Source: Endozoicomonas sp. SCSIO W0465 (GTDB lineage: Bacteria > Pseudomonadota > Gammaproteobacteria > Pseudomonadales > Endozoicomonadaceae). Taken from it: 64,000 nt of DNA. The number at the start of each line of letters is the position of its first letter. Position 1 is the first letter of the stretch. The stretch spans positions 4,194,001 through 4,258,000 of the forward strand of contig NZ_CP092417.1 in assembly GCF_023716865.1 (NCBI RefSeq), in the 5' to 3' direction. Of the stretch, positions 53,940 through 63,596 are shown piece by piece. The notes below the pieces were generated by a model, which made no database searches, had not been told where the DNA came from, and saw only the letters and a list, made by a program, of their open reading frames with translations. Position numbers and translations under genes: made by a program.

Positions 53940-56108
53940 TCAGTGCTGAATACACCAGCAACGATGAATGCCCGGTCTACGCTGAAAATCGCGATCAATG
54001 GTAGCAGCCGTGATCTCTTCAACCCTGAACTTTTGCTCCAGCGCTTTGGCCAGCTGGAAACGCCGGAAGTTGTTGGAAAAGTAGAGTACTCCCGCTGGTT
54101 TCAGCCTGGCCATTGCCCGCTCAACCAACTCAACATGGGCTTCCTGCACATCAAATACTCCCCGCATTCGCTTGGAGTTTGAAAAGGTGGGGGGGTCCAT
54201 AAAGATCAGGTCATAGTTCCGGGTATCCTGCTTCAGCCACTGCAGGCAGTCTGCCTGTTCCAGCCGGTGTTTGCGATCCAACAGGCCGTTCAGCGCCAGA
54301 TTTTTCCGGGCCCAGCCAAGATAGGTATTGGACAGGTCGACACTGGTGGTACTGGCCGCACCACCCACCGCCGCATGGACGGTGGCCGTTCCGGTATAGC
54401 AGAACAGATTCAGGAAATCTTTGCCAGCTGTCTCTCTGGCAATGCGCAGGCGCATTTTCCGGTGATCAAGAAACAGGCCGGTATCCAGATAGTCCTTCAG
54501 GTTTACCAGTAAACGACACTCCCCTTCTTTTACCTCCAGCATATCACCGGACTGTTCAAGCTTTTCGTACTGCCGCTTGCCAGACTGCCGTTCGCGACGC
54601 TTGAAGACCACATGACTTTCCGGAATACCCAGTACGCCGGGAATCACTTCCAACGCTTCCAACAGGCGCTGATGGGCTTTTGCCTCATCAATGCTTTTCG
54701 GTGCCGCGTATTCCTGCACATGAACCCAGTCTCTGTAGCAGTCGACAGCTACTGCATATTCCGGCATATCAGCATCATAAAGGCGATAGCAGTCAATGTG
54801 CGCATGCCTGGCCCACTTACCCAGCAGCTTCAGGTTTTTCTTCAGGCGGTTGGCAAACATTTCGCCACCCGGCGTACTGGCCTTGAAGGGATGGGCGGTA
54901 CTGTCCAGGGAACTCTGCCGGGAAGCTGGCTGATCCACCTGACGCTCCCGGACATCATAAAGAAACAACTTACAGGAGAGCGCACCATTGAACAGGGTAT
55001 AGCTCTTCTTCGGCCCCATCCCCAGACTTCTGACCAGCGCCTGTGACGAGGTAAAGATGGCGGCCTGCCAACCCGGCGTCTGCTGTTTAATTTTTTCGCC
55101 AAGGTGTTTGTAGAGATAGACGAGGCTGGCCTCATCCCCCATACGTTCACCATAGGGTGGGTTGGCGATCACCAGTCCGGGTTGAATATCCGGATCAACC
55201 TTCAAACTCGCCAGCTCCTGCTGTTTGACAGTAATCAGCTTGCCCAGACCGGCACGCTGGATATTTGCCCTGGCTCGCCCGACCATTTTTGGCAGGCCTT
55301 CATAACCGACAATGGTCGACTTCATCGCAGCCAGACCGGCAGTACGACGCTCACGTGCTTCCTCAAGGACCGCCAGCCAGATTTTGGGAATATGCCCCAT
55401 CCACTTATCAAAACCAAAACGTGCCCTGAACAGTCCGGGAGCAATGTCAGCAGCCATCATGGCAGCTTCAATCAGAAAGGTTCCCGAGCCACACATAGGG
55501 TCCAGCAGTGTACTGCCCTGTTTTGCCAGTTCCGGCCAGCCAGACCGATACAAAATCGCTGCGGCCAGATTTTCTTTCAACGGTGCTGCACCGGCTTCCA
55601 GGCGATAACCTCGCTCATGCAGGCTCTGGCCAGACAGATCAATGGCGACATATGCCCTGTTGTTTCTGGCGTGCACATTGACCCGCAGGTCCGGCTTACG
55701 GTTATCGACCGATGGGCGCCAGCCATGGCGCTCACACAACTGATCAACAATCGCATCTTTGACCCATTGTGATCCGAAACGGGTATGGGTGATATCCGGT
55801 GTCGAGCCATTGAAATCGACCCGGAAACTGGAGCCCTGATCCAGGTGTTCATCCCAATCGAAAGAGTGCACACCTTGATACAATGCCTGCTTATCGGCAG
55901 CATCCACCTCGCCTATGCGCAACAAAATTCGACTGGCCAGACGCGACCAGAGGCAAGCCTTGTAGGCCAGCTGAAGCTGACCGGAAAAGCTGACTCCGGC
56001 AACGGTTTCCGCCACGTCACTGGCTCCCAGCTCCTTCAGCTCCTCTGCCAGCAGGGACTCCACGCCCCTGGGACAACTGGCAAACAGAGTCAGCATGGTT
56101 GTACTCAT
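53940..56108 (-). CDS. rlmL: Bifunctional 23S rRNA guanine methyltransferase RlmK/RlmL
   Basis: Fusion enzyme that methylates G2445 (N2, RlmL) and G2069 (N7, RlmK) of 23S rRNA. 722 residues: THUMP domain at about 45-155, RlmL methyltransferase with DPMCGSGTFLIEAAM and NPPYGERMG, then RlmK with LNLFCYTGTATVHAA and MDPPTFSNSKRM. Complete and of family length. Confidence 0.96.
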   Translation of the reverse strand: MSTTMLTLFASCPRGVESLLAEELKELGASDVAETVAGVSFSGQLQLAYKACLWSRLASRILLRIGEVDAADKQALYQGVHSFDWDEHLDQGSSFRVDFNGSTPDITHTRFGSQWVKDAIVDQLCERHGWRPSVDNRKPDLRVNVHARNNRAYVAIDLSGQSLHERGYRLEAGAAPLKENLAAAILYRSGWPELAKQGSTLLDPMCGSGTFLIEAAMMAADIAPGLFRARFGFDKWMGHIPKIWLAVLEEARERRTAGLAAMKSTIVGYEGLPKMVGRARANIQRAGLGKLITVKQQELASLKVDPDIQPGLVIANPPYGERMGDEASLVYLYKHLGEKIKQQTPGWQAAIFTSSQALVRSLGMGPKKSYTLFNGALSCKLFLYDVRERQVDQPASRQSSLDSTAHPFKASTPGGEMFANRLKKNLKLLGKWARHAHIDCYRLYDADMPEYAVAVDCYRDWVHVQEYAAPKSIDEAKAHQRLLEALEVIPGVLGIPESHVVFKRRERQSGKRQYEKLEQSGDMLEVKEGECRLLVNLKDYLDTGLFLDHRKMRLRIARETAGKDFLNLFCYTGTATVHAAVGGAASTTSVDLSNTYLGWARKNLALNGLLDRKHRLEQADCLQWLKQDTRNYDLIFMDPPTFSNSKRMRGVFDVQEAHVELVERAMARLKPAGVLYFSNNFRRFQLAKALEQKFRVEEITAATIDRDFQRRPGIHRCWCIQH

Positions 56109-56229
56109 AGGTCATATTCCTGAAAAAGCTAAACAACAGCTTTTATTAACTAAAAATTCTCAATAATTTCTCAACAAATGCGTCAGATTTGGATAAAACT
56201 TATAACCAGATCAGCAAGAGGCAGTTACC

Positions 56230-56463
56230 ATGTTGAAAAGACACAAAAGGGATAAATCAGATAGAGCCTTTAATAAAGGATACCAAATAGGCCTGTCTGG
56301 CCGCTCCAGGGACATCTGCCCCCATCAGGAGCCGGATTTACGCCAGTCGTGGTTAAGTGGCTGGCGAGAAGGTCGCGTTGATAACTGGGAGGGAATGACG
56401 GGAATCTCAGGGCTACACCGAATGTATAACTTCTCTCACTCCTATTCAGCCGACCTGCTCTGA
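56230..56463 (+). CDS. rmf: Ribosome modulation factor
   Basis: 77 residues. Dimerises 70S ribosomes into inactive 100S particles in stationary phase. The conserved core KRDKSDRAFNKGYQIGLSGR, CPHQEPDLRQSWLSGWREGR is clear. It is about 20 residues longer than E. coli RMF (55), due to a C-terminal tail. AGAGG precedes the ATG by about 8 nt. Confidence 0.93.
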   Translation: MLKRHKRDKSDRAFNKGYQIGLSGRSRDICPHQEPDLRQSWLSGWREGRVDNWEGMTGISGLHRMYNFSHSYSADLL

Positions 56464-56475
56464 TGGCGCTGATAA

Positions 56476-56495
56476 AAAGCCCCTTCCGGGGCTTT
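56476..56495. terminator. Bidirectional terminator between rmf and pyrD
   Basis: AAAGCCCC-TTCC-GGGGCTTT is a perfect hairpin. A TTTTT run follows on the minus strand (pyrD side), TTT on the plus strand (rmf side). Confidence 0.88.
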
Positions 56496-56530
56496 CAGAA
56501 ATCATCTGACTCCCTGAAACACAGCCTTGC

Positions 56531-57553
56531 TTATGGTCCAACAGAGTAGACTGCTTCAGCTGCCTCACGAATCAACCCCGGCCCCTGGTAAATAAAGCCT
56601 GAGTATATCTGCACCAGACTGGCTCCTGCCTTGATTTTATCTGCGGCGGTCTGAGCATCCATGATACCACCAACACCAATAATTGGCAGTTTACCGGAAA
56701 GCTCACCAGCCAGCAGTCGGATCACTGCGGTTGATTTGTCACTCAAGGGCCTGCCACTCAGACCACCCGCTTCGTTGGCAGTCGCGAAACCACTGACCTT
56801 GTCCCGATCCAGTGTCGTGTTGGTAGCGATGACACCATCCAGTTCATAGGACACCAGCTCAGCAGCAACCGCGGCCATTTCCTCATCGGTCATATCAGGG
56901 GCAATTTTGATGGCCAAAGGCACTTGGCGACCATACTCTTTAGCCAGTGACGCCTGTTCTTCCTTCAGGGCTGCAAGCAGGCTTTTCAGAGCATCACCAT
57001 ACTGGAGTTTTCTTAATCCCGGGGTATTGGGAGAAGACAGGTTAACGGCCACATAACCGGCATGAGGGTACACTTTACGCAGACAAATCAGATAATCCCG
57101 GTTGGCATCTTCAACCGCCGTGGTCAGGTTCTTGCCAATATTAATACCGATAACGCCCTGGTACCGGCTTTTTTGCACATTCGCGACCAGCTGATCAACC
57201 CCAAGATTATTAAACCCCATGCGGTTGATCAGCGCTTCTCTCTCAGGGATACGAAACATTCTTGGCTTTGGGTTACCGGGCTGCCCAACCGGTGTCACGG
57301 TTCCCAGCTCTAGAAAACCAAACCCCAGACTGCCCAGGCCATCAATACACTCGCCATTCTTATCAAGCCCTGCTGCCAACCCAACCGGATTGTTAAAAGT
57401 CAGCCCCATCACTTCTCTTGGTTTGGAAGGGACTTCAGGTGCCATCAGCCGGGTAAGGCCAAGACGTCCTCCAGCGCTGATCATTTCCATCGCGAAATCA
57501 TGAGCAGTTTCAGCAGAGAGGCAAAACAGGGCACTTCGTGTCAGTTTATACAT
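56531..57553 (-). CDS. pyrD: Dihydroorotate dehydrogenase (quinone), class 2
   Basis: Oxidises dihydroorotate to orotate in pyrimidine synthesis, membrane-associated with quinone as acceptor. 340 residues: N-terminal amphipathic helix (LTRSALFCLSAETAHDFAMEM), FNNPVGLAAGLDKNGE, NLSSPNTPGLRKLQ (the catalytic serine region), IATNTTLDRD and IGVGGIMDAQTAADKI. Normal class 2 length. Confidence 0.97.
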   Translation of the reverse strand: MYKLTRSALFCLSAETAHDFAMEMISAGGRLGLTRLMAPEVPSKPREVMGLTFNNPVGLAAGLDKNGECIDGLGSLGFGFLELGTVTPVGQPGNPKPRMFRIPEREALINRMGFNNLGVDQLVANVQKSRYQGVIGINIGKNLTTAVEDANRDYLICLRKVYPHAGYVAVNLSSPNTPGLRKLQYGDALKSLLAALKEEQASLAKEYGRQVPLAIKIAPDMTDEEMAAVAAELVSYELDGVIATNTTLDRDKVSGFATANEAGGLSGRPLSDKSTAVIRLLAGELSGKLPIIGVGGIMDAQTAADKIKAGASLVQIYSGFIYQGPGLIREAAEAVYSVGP

Positions 57554-57716
57554 AGGAGTGATCGATCAGTATGCGCCAGACAAAAATTCGGAGGATTATA
57601 CGACCTCCAATCCCTTTTGTCTCTGCCAAAACATTTACAATAAGCAGATGAAACCATCATCCACCGGTCCGGTCTGAACAATTGGTTAACTGTTCTTCAA
57701 CATTCTGGGCAAAATA

Positions 57717-60700
57717 ATGCAGCCGGTTCTTGCATCGTCTAATCTCCCCCTTAACGCTCCAGCTAATACCTACTCCCCTCGACAGCCTCTTGAAACGGCA
57801 AACAATGGCGAATGCCCGGATTTCAACAACACCTCAATTCACCATCGCCAAACCCGACCAGTCCAGCTTGATAACAGCTATTTCTCCGACTCAACCCGGA
57901 ATAATCTGGAAATACCGTATTCAGACAGGGAAACAGGACGGTTAACCAACAAGCCAGCAAGAAAAACGACACTAACAGACACAGATACCAGCACACTGGA
58001 CAGCCAGCCCTCTGCGACTGAAAACATCAATCCCGGCAATACGCCAGTCAACAAAGAGGCTGCCACTCAACCAGCCCCTCCTCCGGAATACCCAATACCA
58101 ATAGAAGCAGAAAGCACTTACTGGCAATCTACAGCGCAGTATATTCTGTCGGGAATCAGAAAGCTGGCTAACGCCGTCTTGCCAACACCATCACAAGCCC
58201 TGGAGCATATCCATCTTGATATGCCATGCTTCAGAGAAGAACATGCAGGCCATCAATACATTGACCTGCCTATGAATGTCGATGCCATCGATAGCGACTT
58301 GAATAGCAGGGGACAACCCGGTAGCAGGGATCAGCCCAAAAGAGCTCAGTCCCAAATAGCGAGTGCCAGCACATCCTTTGAATCCGAAGAAACTGACGAT
58401 AGTACAGCAGAAACAGCCCAGAGAGCGCCCTGCGTCAGCGCCAGGAAACATCACTCGCCCTTAAAACTTCAGGAAATCTACCAACAGTCACTCCCCATCG
58501 AGAAACTCTCTTCACAAACCAGCGGCGACTCCGGCAGCACATTAAACGGTATGGAAGATGAGCAGCCTGAGTTGCTTATTTCTCTTTATCCCCATGGCAT
58601 CCTGCAGCTCCTGTTCATTTTATTCCCTGAAACCGCTGTTGACATTCTCAAAAGCCGGCTTGAAAAGCTGAGCAGTACCTCTGTGGATACCTTTGAAAAA
58701 CTCCAGAAATCCCGGATAGGAAACCGTGATAAGTTCAGGCTCACTTTGGAGACAAACCTTGCAACGCTCAGGGAAAACCTCAACGACCTTGAAAGTGACC
58801 TGCACAATGCCTGCTTCCAGCTCGCGATGTTGAAGAACCTGAGAAAATTCGAGCACCAATACCATGTGTACTCCCTCGAATCGAAAATGGATGCCGACTT
58901 CCTGGTGCAGAAAGGAAGACTTTCTTCAGAGCTGCTGGCAACTTCACTTGACAAAATCGAGGGTAACCTGCTCAAAGATCCTAAACCACTCAAGCCCACT
59001 ACCTGGCTGAGAAGGCTCGGTTACCAGTGCAAAGAACGTGAATTTATTTTAAGAGGCGCCATGGGTAGCCTGGCAAAATATCAAATGAAACAATCCGCCC
59101 AATCCGTACTCACCGAGCTGATGAAGCACCCACCAGTCAATATAACGGTTTCCGGAACAGATACCGGCATGAGGAATACCGTTAATCATTACATCCGGGA
59201 ACAGCCTGAAACCGTTATCAAAGTGTTGACTTATCTGGTTTGCCTGAACGTAAAACAGTATCGAAGCATAAGCAATATCAAGGCCGCCAAACTTGTCCTG
59301 ACCACGGGTCAGGATGCGTGCACAGCGGAGAGTGTTCGAGCCTTGCTTGATAGACTGACCAGACAAAATCTTATGCCAGAACCAACCAAACAGCTGGAAC
59401 ATGAGATTGGTCGGCTACATGCCGAACGCCTTGCCCATGCGCTTGAATCGTCCCAAACTGAAGCCAGTCTGCCAGAGCTGATGGATCAACGACAGCATAT
59501 CCTGAATCTTAAGTTACTGAATCCTGAAAAAACAAAACCGACCTCCAGTGGCAAGCCAAACCGCCTTGTTTCTGCTGAGCGGGAAGTTTCTGCCCGGTTA
59601 ATTCATCATTTTCTGACCGCTCAATCATCCCCGGGTGAACCTGAACTATTTTCACACTGTTTTTTTTTGCAGCCACCAACGTCTGATCGTATCTTCACCG
59701 TACTGTCAAAAACCAGCACTACCCCCGAGAAATCGTTTTATCTGGCCACATTACGATTCATCGATGCGATGAACCGCTCCGGGCAGGACGACAGCTATGA
59801 GGGTGACTTACACTGGATGCAGTGCCACTACGACATGACCTACCATGAACAACAGCTGTTTATTGATCTGATCGACAAGGCAGAACCCAGCCAGTTGCTA
59901 CCCTTTGATCATTTCGAGCAGAATATCAACGCTCTCCTGCGACTGGCAACAGCAAGAAAGCAGACCGGTCTTCGACCACTGAACCCTGACGCCTATACCT
60001 ATGCTCTCAGCCACCTGGATTTTGTCTGGCAGGAAGAAGAAAACATTGAAGACATCGTTGCAGAACTTTATCGCAAGCGATATTTACGACTGCTGCATTA
60101 TGATCCCTATACCGAGTTCTTATCATTATTCAGCGATGCATGTAATCAAGGGAAGAAGCTACGGAGAACAATAGCGCCTAAAGCAGGATTGCTGATCAAT
60201 GCGCTCAAAAAGTCAGGGTTGTCTAATGCACTCGACTTTCTCTATCGAGAAGGCAAGGGACTGATATCGTCCCTATTCTCTCTCGGCAATCCAATCCACG
60301 CCAGAATCACCAGCACCCTGAGCACCATGCTCAAAGTGGCACAGCAAAACCCAAAATTTTTTCGGGTCATGTGCGGGGATTTCGCACTATTAATACCTCG
60401 ACTGAAAAGTCTCCTTGGGTATGACACATCGATAACAGGGCTGCTTGAAAACATCAGCCTCTGTATACGCGGCCAGGCTCTGGCTTCGCTATTCTCTGGT
60501 GACCAACCACAGCAACTGGATGCTGACCCATTAAAAAATCCGGAAATTGCCACGGTATTCAGGCGATATCAACTGCTCCGGGACATGATTAACATTGCTG
60601 AAACAGGACTACCGGTTGCTGAAATATTTCAGGGAATGAGTTGGCACCGAGTTAAAGAGAAGGCAAAAACATTCCTCCTGAACGTTTCGTCCACCTACCT

Positions 60701-62294
60701 TGCCAGACAGTGTGTCCGCCACATGAAGCCGCCGATTATCAGGTTGTGCAATAACCTTCTCTATGCCAGGGATTTAATGCCCAGCCTGACCCTGAGGCTG
60801 ACCTCAGACTTTCTTGTCTCTATGATCCCAGAGGAAACAGCCAGACTTGCACACCATATTGGTCGACGCACCAGTGTAATCGGTGGTTTTTTGAGCTTTT
60901 TTCTGGACCCGCTAATCCTGCGCTTTGACCGATACCAAGAGACAATCAACAATGTAATAGCCAACCCATCCAGCACGGACGCCCGCAATGAGTTAACATC
61001 AGAGCGGAAAAAAGTTGCCGGCATTCTGGGCGTATCGTCGGTGCTTTCCACTGCAGCCATTCTGTTTGTTAATACCTTTAAGATCATTATTTTTTTCAGT
61101 AGCCCATGGTTGACAACTGCCTGCATCGGGATCATTACTTTCCTTGGCAGCAGCTGCTTCGTGGCCCGGCGCTATAACGACATGGATGAAATCTGGACAT
61201 CATTATCCGAAACCATCTCTGAACAGATGAAAAGAACCTTTGCTGCAGACAGCCCAAAGGCTATTGAGGCCAGAAAACGAATTGATACCATCAGCAAGGC
61301 TAATCTGGCCAGGTTAGAGGAGCCTATAGATCCAGAACGATCAAGTTGGCAAATGGCTAAAAAAAATCATCGCCGAATAAAACTGAGTCAACTCTGGTAC
61401 CGACTTCCTTATAAAAACAAGGAGCTCATCCATCAGGACATTCGAAGAAAAATAAGGGCAAAACGCCCTGAAATAATGGAGGAGGCTTATTACCTGAATC
61501 ACTTATTGAAAGCCAGCACATTGTTGAAAAGCGCCATAAAGAATCCGGAAAAAATAATCGCTGACCCGGAACAACATACTGATTTCAACCAACAGCTGGC
61601 CAGGCTGCATTTCAAGCCTATCCCTGCCGGGAATTTTTCTGCCGAGCTAACCATTCAGGAAGAGACAATCGCTAATTTTTTACAATATACCTATGGAACC
61701 GTTGACTTGGGTGACAGCATTGAGGAGATCATGGATACCATTGAAAGTTACAATAGCAAGCTGTATCTGGGGGCTTATCTGGAACATCTGGCCTGTATAC
61801 ACGACCTTAAGTCAACGTTTTTGCATACCAACATGGCTACTGATGAGCCACAGGTACAGGCTTCAGCAAGGAAGCCGGCTGGCAATGGTTCAAAGCTATC
61901 GTTTCCTGATGTTGTTGATGTCATTGCACTGCGGAAAATGATCAAAAAAGCAGATCTCGAGTTTGCCGGGCAATGGCTGGAAAGAGAGCGACAGGTGCAG
62001 GAAAGAATGATGAAAACCGTAACCCGCCAGGCATTGCTCAAAACCCTTGAAGATAAGCAGAAACACACAGAGCAAAGTATTGCTGCCGCATTGGCAACTT
62101 CACTGTATAAAGCAAACCTTGAGATTCAAACCAGCAAACTGAATGAAGCAGCTTTGCGTCTGGCTACTGATGACACACATCCGTCAACTCAACATCAGTA
62201 TCAACATCAGTATCCTCTGCTGGCCACCCATGGCTGCGGCTATAAACCACGGGAGGCTTGCAAACATTTAGCAGGGCAAGTTCCGGTAGCATGA
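57717..62294 (+). CDS. Giant protein of unknown function, 1525 residues
   Basis: No family recognised. The first about 250 residues are disordered, rich in Ser, Thr, Pro and Asn, and contain PPPEYP (121-126), which includes a PPxY motif as bound by eukaryotic WW domains. The rest is mainly helical and charged. One strongly hydrophobic stretch lies at about 1098-1150 (ILGVSSVLSTAAILFVNTF and ACIGIITFLGSSCF), probably two membrane helices. The C-terminal part (about 1405-1480) looks coiled-coil. No signal peptide. The gene lies between pyrD and sstT, alone in its direction, without IS elements. Length, disordered N-terminus and late membrane hairpin suggest a type III or IV secreted effector, but this is inference. 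Confidence 0.72.
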   Translation: MQPVLASSNLPLNAPANTYSPRQPLETANNGECPDFNNTSIHHRQTRPVQLDNSYFSDSTRNNLEIPYSDRETGRLTNKPARKTTLTDTDTSTLDSQPSATENINPGNTPVNKEAATQPAPPPEYPIPIEAESTYWQSTAQYILSGIRKLANAVLPTPSQALEHIHLDMPCFREEHAGHQYIDLPMNVDAIDSDLNSRGQPGSRDQPKRAQSQIASASTSFESEETDDSTAETAQRAPCVSARKHHSPLKLQEIYQQSLPIEKLSSQTSGDSGSTLNGMEDEQPELLISLYPHGILQLLFILFPETAVDILKSRLEKLSSTSVDTFEKLQKSRIGNRDKFRLTLETNLATLRENLNDLESDLHNACFQLAMLKNLRKFEHQYHVYSLESKMDADFLVQKGRLSSELLATSLDKIEGNLLKDPKPLKPTTWLRRLGYQCKEREFILRGAMGSLAKYQMKQSAQSVLTELMKHPPVNITVSGTDTGMRNTVNHYIREQPETVIKVLTYLVCLNVKQYRSISNIKAAKLVLTTGQDACTAESVRALLDRLTRQNLMPEPTKQLEHEIGRLHAERLAHALESSQTEASLPELMDQRQHILNLKLLNPEKTKPTSSGKPNRLVSAEREVSARLIHHFLTAQSSPGEPELFSHCFFLQPPTSDRIFTVLSKTSTTPEKSFYLATLRFIDAMNRSGQDDSYEGDLHWMQCHYDMTYHEQQLFIDLIDKAEPSQLLPFDHFEQNINALLRLATARKQTGLRPLNPDAYTYALSHLDFVWQEEENIEDIVAELYRKRYLRLLHYDPYTEFLSLFSDACNQGKKLRRTIAPKAGLLINALKKSGLSNALDFLYREGKGLISSLFSLGNPIHARITSTLSTMLKVAQQNPKFFRVMCGDFALLIPRLKSLLGYDTSITGLLENISLCIRGQALASLFSGDQPQQLDADPLKNPEIATVFRRYQLLRDMINIAETGLPVAEIFQGMSWHRVKEKAKTFLLNVSSTYLARQCVRHMKPPIIRLCNNLLYARDLMPSLTLRLTSDFLVSMIPEETARLAHHIGRRTSVIGGFLSFFLDPLILRFDRYQETINNVIANPSSTDARNELTSERKKVAGILGVSSVLSTAAILFVNTFKIIIFFSSPWLTTACIGIITFLGSSCFVARRYNDMDEIWTSLSETISEQMKRTFAADSPKAIEARKRIDTISKANLARLEEPIDPERSSWQMAKKNHRRIKLSQLWYRLPYKNKELIHQDIRRKIRAKRPEIMEEAYYLNHLLKASTLLKSAIKNPEKIIADPEQHTDFNQQLARLHFKPIPAGNFSAELTIQEETIANFLQYTYGTVDLGDSIEEIMDTIESYNSKLYLGAYLEHLACIHDLKSTFLHTNMATDEPQVQASARKPAGNGSKLSFPDVVDVIALRKMIKKADLEFAGQWLERERQVQERMMKTVTRQALLKTLEDKQKHTEQSIAAALATSLYKANLEIQTSKLNEAALRLATDDTHPSTQHQYQHQYPLLATHGCGYKPREACKHLAGQVPVA

Positions 62295-62345
62295 AAGGCT
62301 GCGAATCAGCAGGACATGCTACCGGCATACAGATAACGACCCGGC

Positions 62346-63596
62346 TTATAGGCTAACGGAAGGTGCCTCTGACACAGCTGCTTCTTTCTGTTCCGCTGCC
62401 ATGCATGCAGCTGCAGTAAAGACAACATCCGTAGAACTGTTCAACGCCGTTTCCAGAGAGTCCTGAATCACGCCAATGATAAAACCGACGGCAACGACCT
62501 GCATGGCAATATCATTGGAGATACCAAACAGGCTACAGGCCAGCGGGATCAGCAACAGTGAACCACCGGCCACACCGGAAGCGCCACAGGCAGAAACAGC
62601 AGCGACAACGCTGAGCATCAAAGCGGTTGGCAGGTCAACGGGAATACCCAGTGTATGCACCGCAGCCAGGGTCATGACCGTGATAGTAATGGCTGCGCCC
62701 GCCATATTGATGGTTGCCCCCAGGGGAATGGATACTGAATACGTATCTTCATGGAGGTTCAGGCTTTTACAAAGCTGCATATTCACGGGAATATTGGCTG
62801 CAGAGCTACGGGTAAAGAAGGCCGTCACACCACTTTCGCGGATACAACGCAACACCAGAGGGAAAGGATTCTGACGAATTTTCAGGTAAACCATCAATGG
62901 GTTAACGATAAAGCCAATAATCAACATACTGCTGACCAGAACCGCCAGTAACTTACTGTACCCTACCAGCACCCCGAAACCGGTCTGCGCAATGGTATTG
63001 GCAACCAGGCCAAAAATACCGATGGGAGCCAGCTGGATAACAAAGCGCACAATGGCAGAGACCGCCACTGACAGATCATGGACCATAACCCGGGTAGACT
63101 CACTGCCATGGCGCAATGCCAGGCCCAAACCGATAGCCCAGGCAAGAATACCGATGAAGTTACCGGTCAGCAGCGCTTCAACCGGATTCTGAACAATCTG
63201 AAACAGGAGGGTATGGAGAACTTCCATGATACCTTCCGGAGGCAAGGCTCCACCGCTGCTGGTCACCAGCGTCAGCGTTACCGGAAAGAGAAAACTCATG
63301 GATACGGCGACAAAAGCAGCCGCCAGCGTGCCAAGAATATAGAGGAAAACAATCGGCCGCATATTAGTATGCTGCCCCTGTTTCTGGTTGGCAATAGAAG
63401 AAGCCACCAGAACAAATACCAACACAGGGGCTACCGCTTTCAACGCCCCGACAAACAGGGAGCCAAGAAAAGAGATTGCCACCGCCGTATCCGGTGAAAT
63501 AACCGCCAGACCAGCACCCAGGGCAATACCAGTGATAATCCTGAGAACCAGGCTGGTGTTTGCCATTCGTTCATACAATGATTGGGCTTGACTCAT
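62346..63596 (-). CDS. sstT: Serine/threonine sodium symporter
   Basis: 416 residues of the dicarboxylate/amino acid:cation symporter family with about eight membrane helices plus two re-entrant loops. SstT-like segments: GALKAVAPVLVFVLVASSIANQ, FFTRSSAANIPVNMQLC, SVSIPLGATINMAGAAITITVM and ACGASGVAGGSLLLIPLACSLFG. Imports serine and threonine with sodium. Confidence 0.96.
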   Translation of the reverse strand: MSQAQSLYERMANTSLVLRIITGIALGAGLAVISPDTAVAISFLGSLFVGALKAVAPVLVFVLVASSIANQKQGQHTNMRPIVFLYILGTLAAAFVAVSMSFLFPVTLTLVTSSGGALPPEGIMEVLHTLLFQIVQNPVEALLTGNFIGILAWAIGLGLALRHGSESTRVMVHDLSVAVSAIVRFVIQLAPIGIFGLVANTIAQTGFGVLVGYSKLLAVLVSSMLIIGFIVNPLMVYLKIRQNPFPLVLRCIRESGVTAFFTRSSAANIPVNMQLCKSLNLHEDTYSVSIPLGATINMAGAAITITVMTLAAVHTLGIPVDLPTALMLSVVAAVSACGASGVAGGSLLLIPLACSLFGISNDIAMQVVAVGFIIGVIQDSLETALNSSTDVVFTAAACMAAEQKEAAVSEAPSVSL

